Below, piece after piece: positions 5,934 through 6,178 of a stretch of 6,178 nt of DNA. Position numbers and translations under genes: made by a program. Under the pieces are notes generated by a model. That model ran no database searches and had not been told where the DNA came from. It saw nothing but the letters and a program-made list of their open reading frames with translations. The stretch is from B18-G2 sp964432835 (GTDB lineage: Archaea; Thermoplasmatota; E2; DHVEG-1; B18-G2), in contig CAYSPA010000068.1 of the NCBI GenBank assembly GCA_964432835.1, forward strand, positions 1-6,178, written 5' to 3'. Each line of letters starts with the position of its first letter. Position 1 is the first letter of the stretch.

Positions 5934-6178
5934 ATGCAGATAATAGAGAAAGCCAGGGAGATAGTCGAGTTTATAAAAAAACACGATAATGTTCACATCG
6001 TAACCCATCTGGATGCCGATGGAATCTGCGCCGGAGCGATCGCTGTAAAAACCCTCGAAAGGCTCGGAAAGGATTTCGATATAAGTTTTGTCAAGCAGGT
6101 CGATGAGGTGAGCATTGAGGATGTTTTGAATAAAAATCCGGATGTCATATGGTTCACCGACCTGAGCATAAACATTGA
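5934..6178 (+). CDS. DHH-family phosphoesterase, archaeal RecJ-like (5' end only)
   Basis: Eighty-one codons are visible before the window ends, so the chain is cut at the C-terminal side. THLDADG (24-30) is motif I of the DHH family, whose Asp27 and Asp29 bind metal, and a strand ending FTDLS (74-78) leads toward the second motif, whose key residues lie near or beyond the edge. Members include RecJ-type single-strand exonucleases, the archaeal replication-associated GAN protein and oligonucleotide phosphodiesterases; the visible part cannot tell these apart. The start is the ATG at 5934, with GAGGGT three bases ahead, a rather tight spacing. A 42-base gap separates it from porB, and no link to pyruvate metabolism is known to me, so it may be only a neighbour. 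Confidence 0.8.
   Translation, partial: MQIIEKAREIVEFIKKHDNVHIVTHLDADGICAGAIAVKTLERLGKDFDISFVKQVDEVSIEDVLNKNPDVIWFTDLSINI

Noticed and set aside
1..6178. CRISPR arrays, tRNA or rRNA genes, insertion sequences
   Set aside because: I saw no regularly spaced repeats, no cloverleaf-like sequence and no transposase frame or terminal repeats on either strand.

Overview
The window looks archaeal, most likely from an anaerobic and probably thermophilic euryarchaeote. Four things point there: a four-subunit pyruvate:ferredoxin oxidoreductase in the order gamma-delta-alpha-beta, with subunits close to what I remember of Thermococcales proteins; a TATA-like box with a purine-rich BRE-like stretch about 40 bases ahead of the first por gene; a DHH protein of the archaeal RecJ-like type; and heavy use of AGA/AGG for Arg and ATA for Ile. 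Aciduliprofundum-like Thermoplasmata or Thermococcales relatives fit, but I cannot fix the genus from sequence alone.

Layout. Minus strand, 1-1778: a type II restriction-modification (R-M) cassette. It reads leftward as a possible 42-residue leader ORF (1650-1778), a PD-(D/E)XK-like restriction endonuclease (877-1644), and a beta-class SPPY-type DNA methyltransferase (1-880) whose 3' end is outside the window. The last two overlap by an ATGA. A 26-bp near-perfect inverted repeat (1722-1747) lies inside the leader ORF. The 1779-1904 gap holds candidate promoters for both directions. Plus strand, 1905-2840: argF, ornithine carbamoyltransferase. Plus strand, 2965-5891: porG-porD-porA-porB, tightly packed (ATGA overlap, 1-nt gap, ATGA overlap), with its own promoter in the 2841-2964 gap. 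Plus strand, 5934-6178: the first 81 codons of a DHH-family phosphoesterase, cut by the window edge.

How the genes work together. The por operon encodes one enzyme complex that links pyruvate oxidation to acetyl-CoA with ferredoxin reduction, central to anaerobic archaeal energy and carbon metabolism. argF makes citrulline for arginine synthesis or runs in arginine catabolism; no other arginine gene is visible. The R-M pair forms a self-contained defence or selfish module. It looks lower in GC by eye than the por genes and sits divergently next to housekeeping genes, which suggests acquisition by transfer.

Three start sites were moved from the longest possible reading frame to internal ATGs because of ribosome binding sites or promoters: the endonuclease (1644, not 1659), argF (1905, not 1884) and porG (2965, not 2896). 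The most unusual part of the window is 1645-1830, where the small ORF, the inverted repeat and the promoter candidates stack ahead of the endonuclease.
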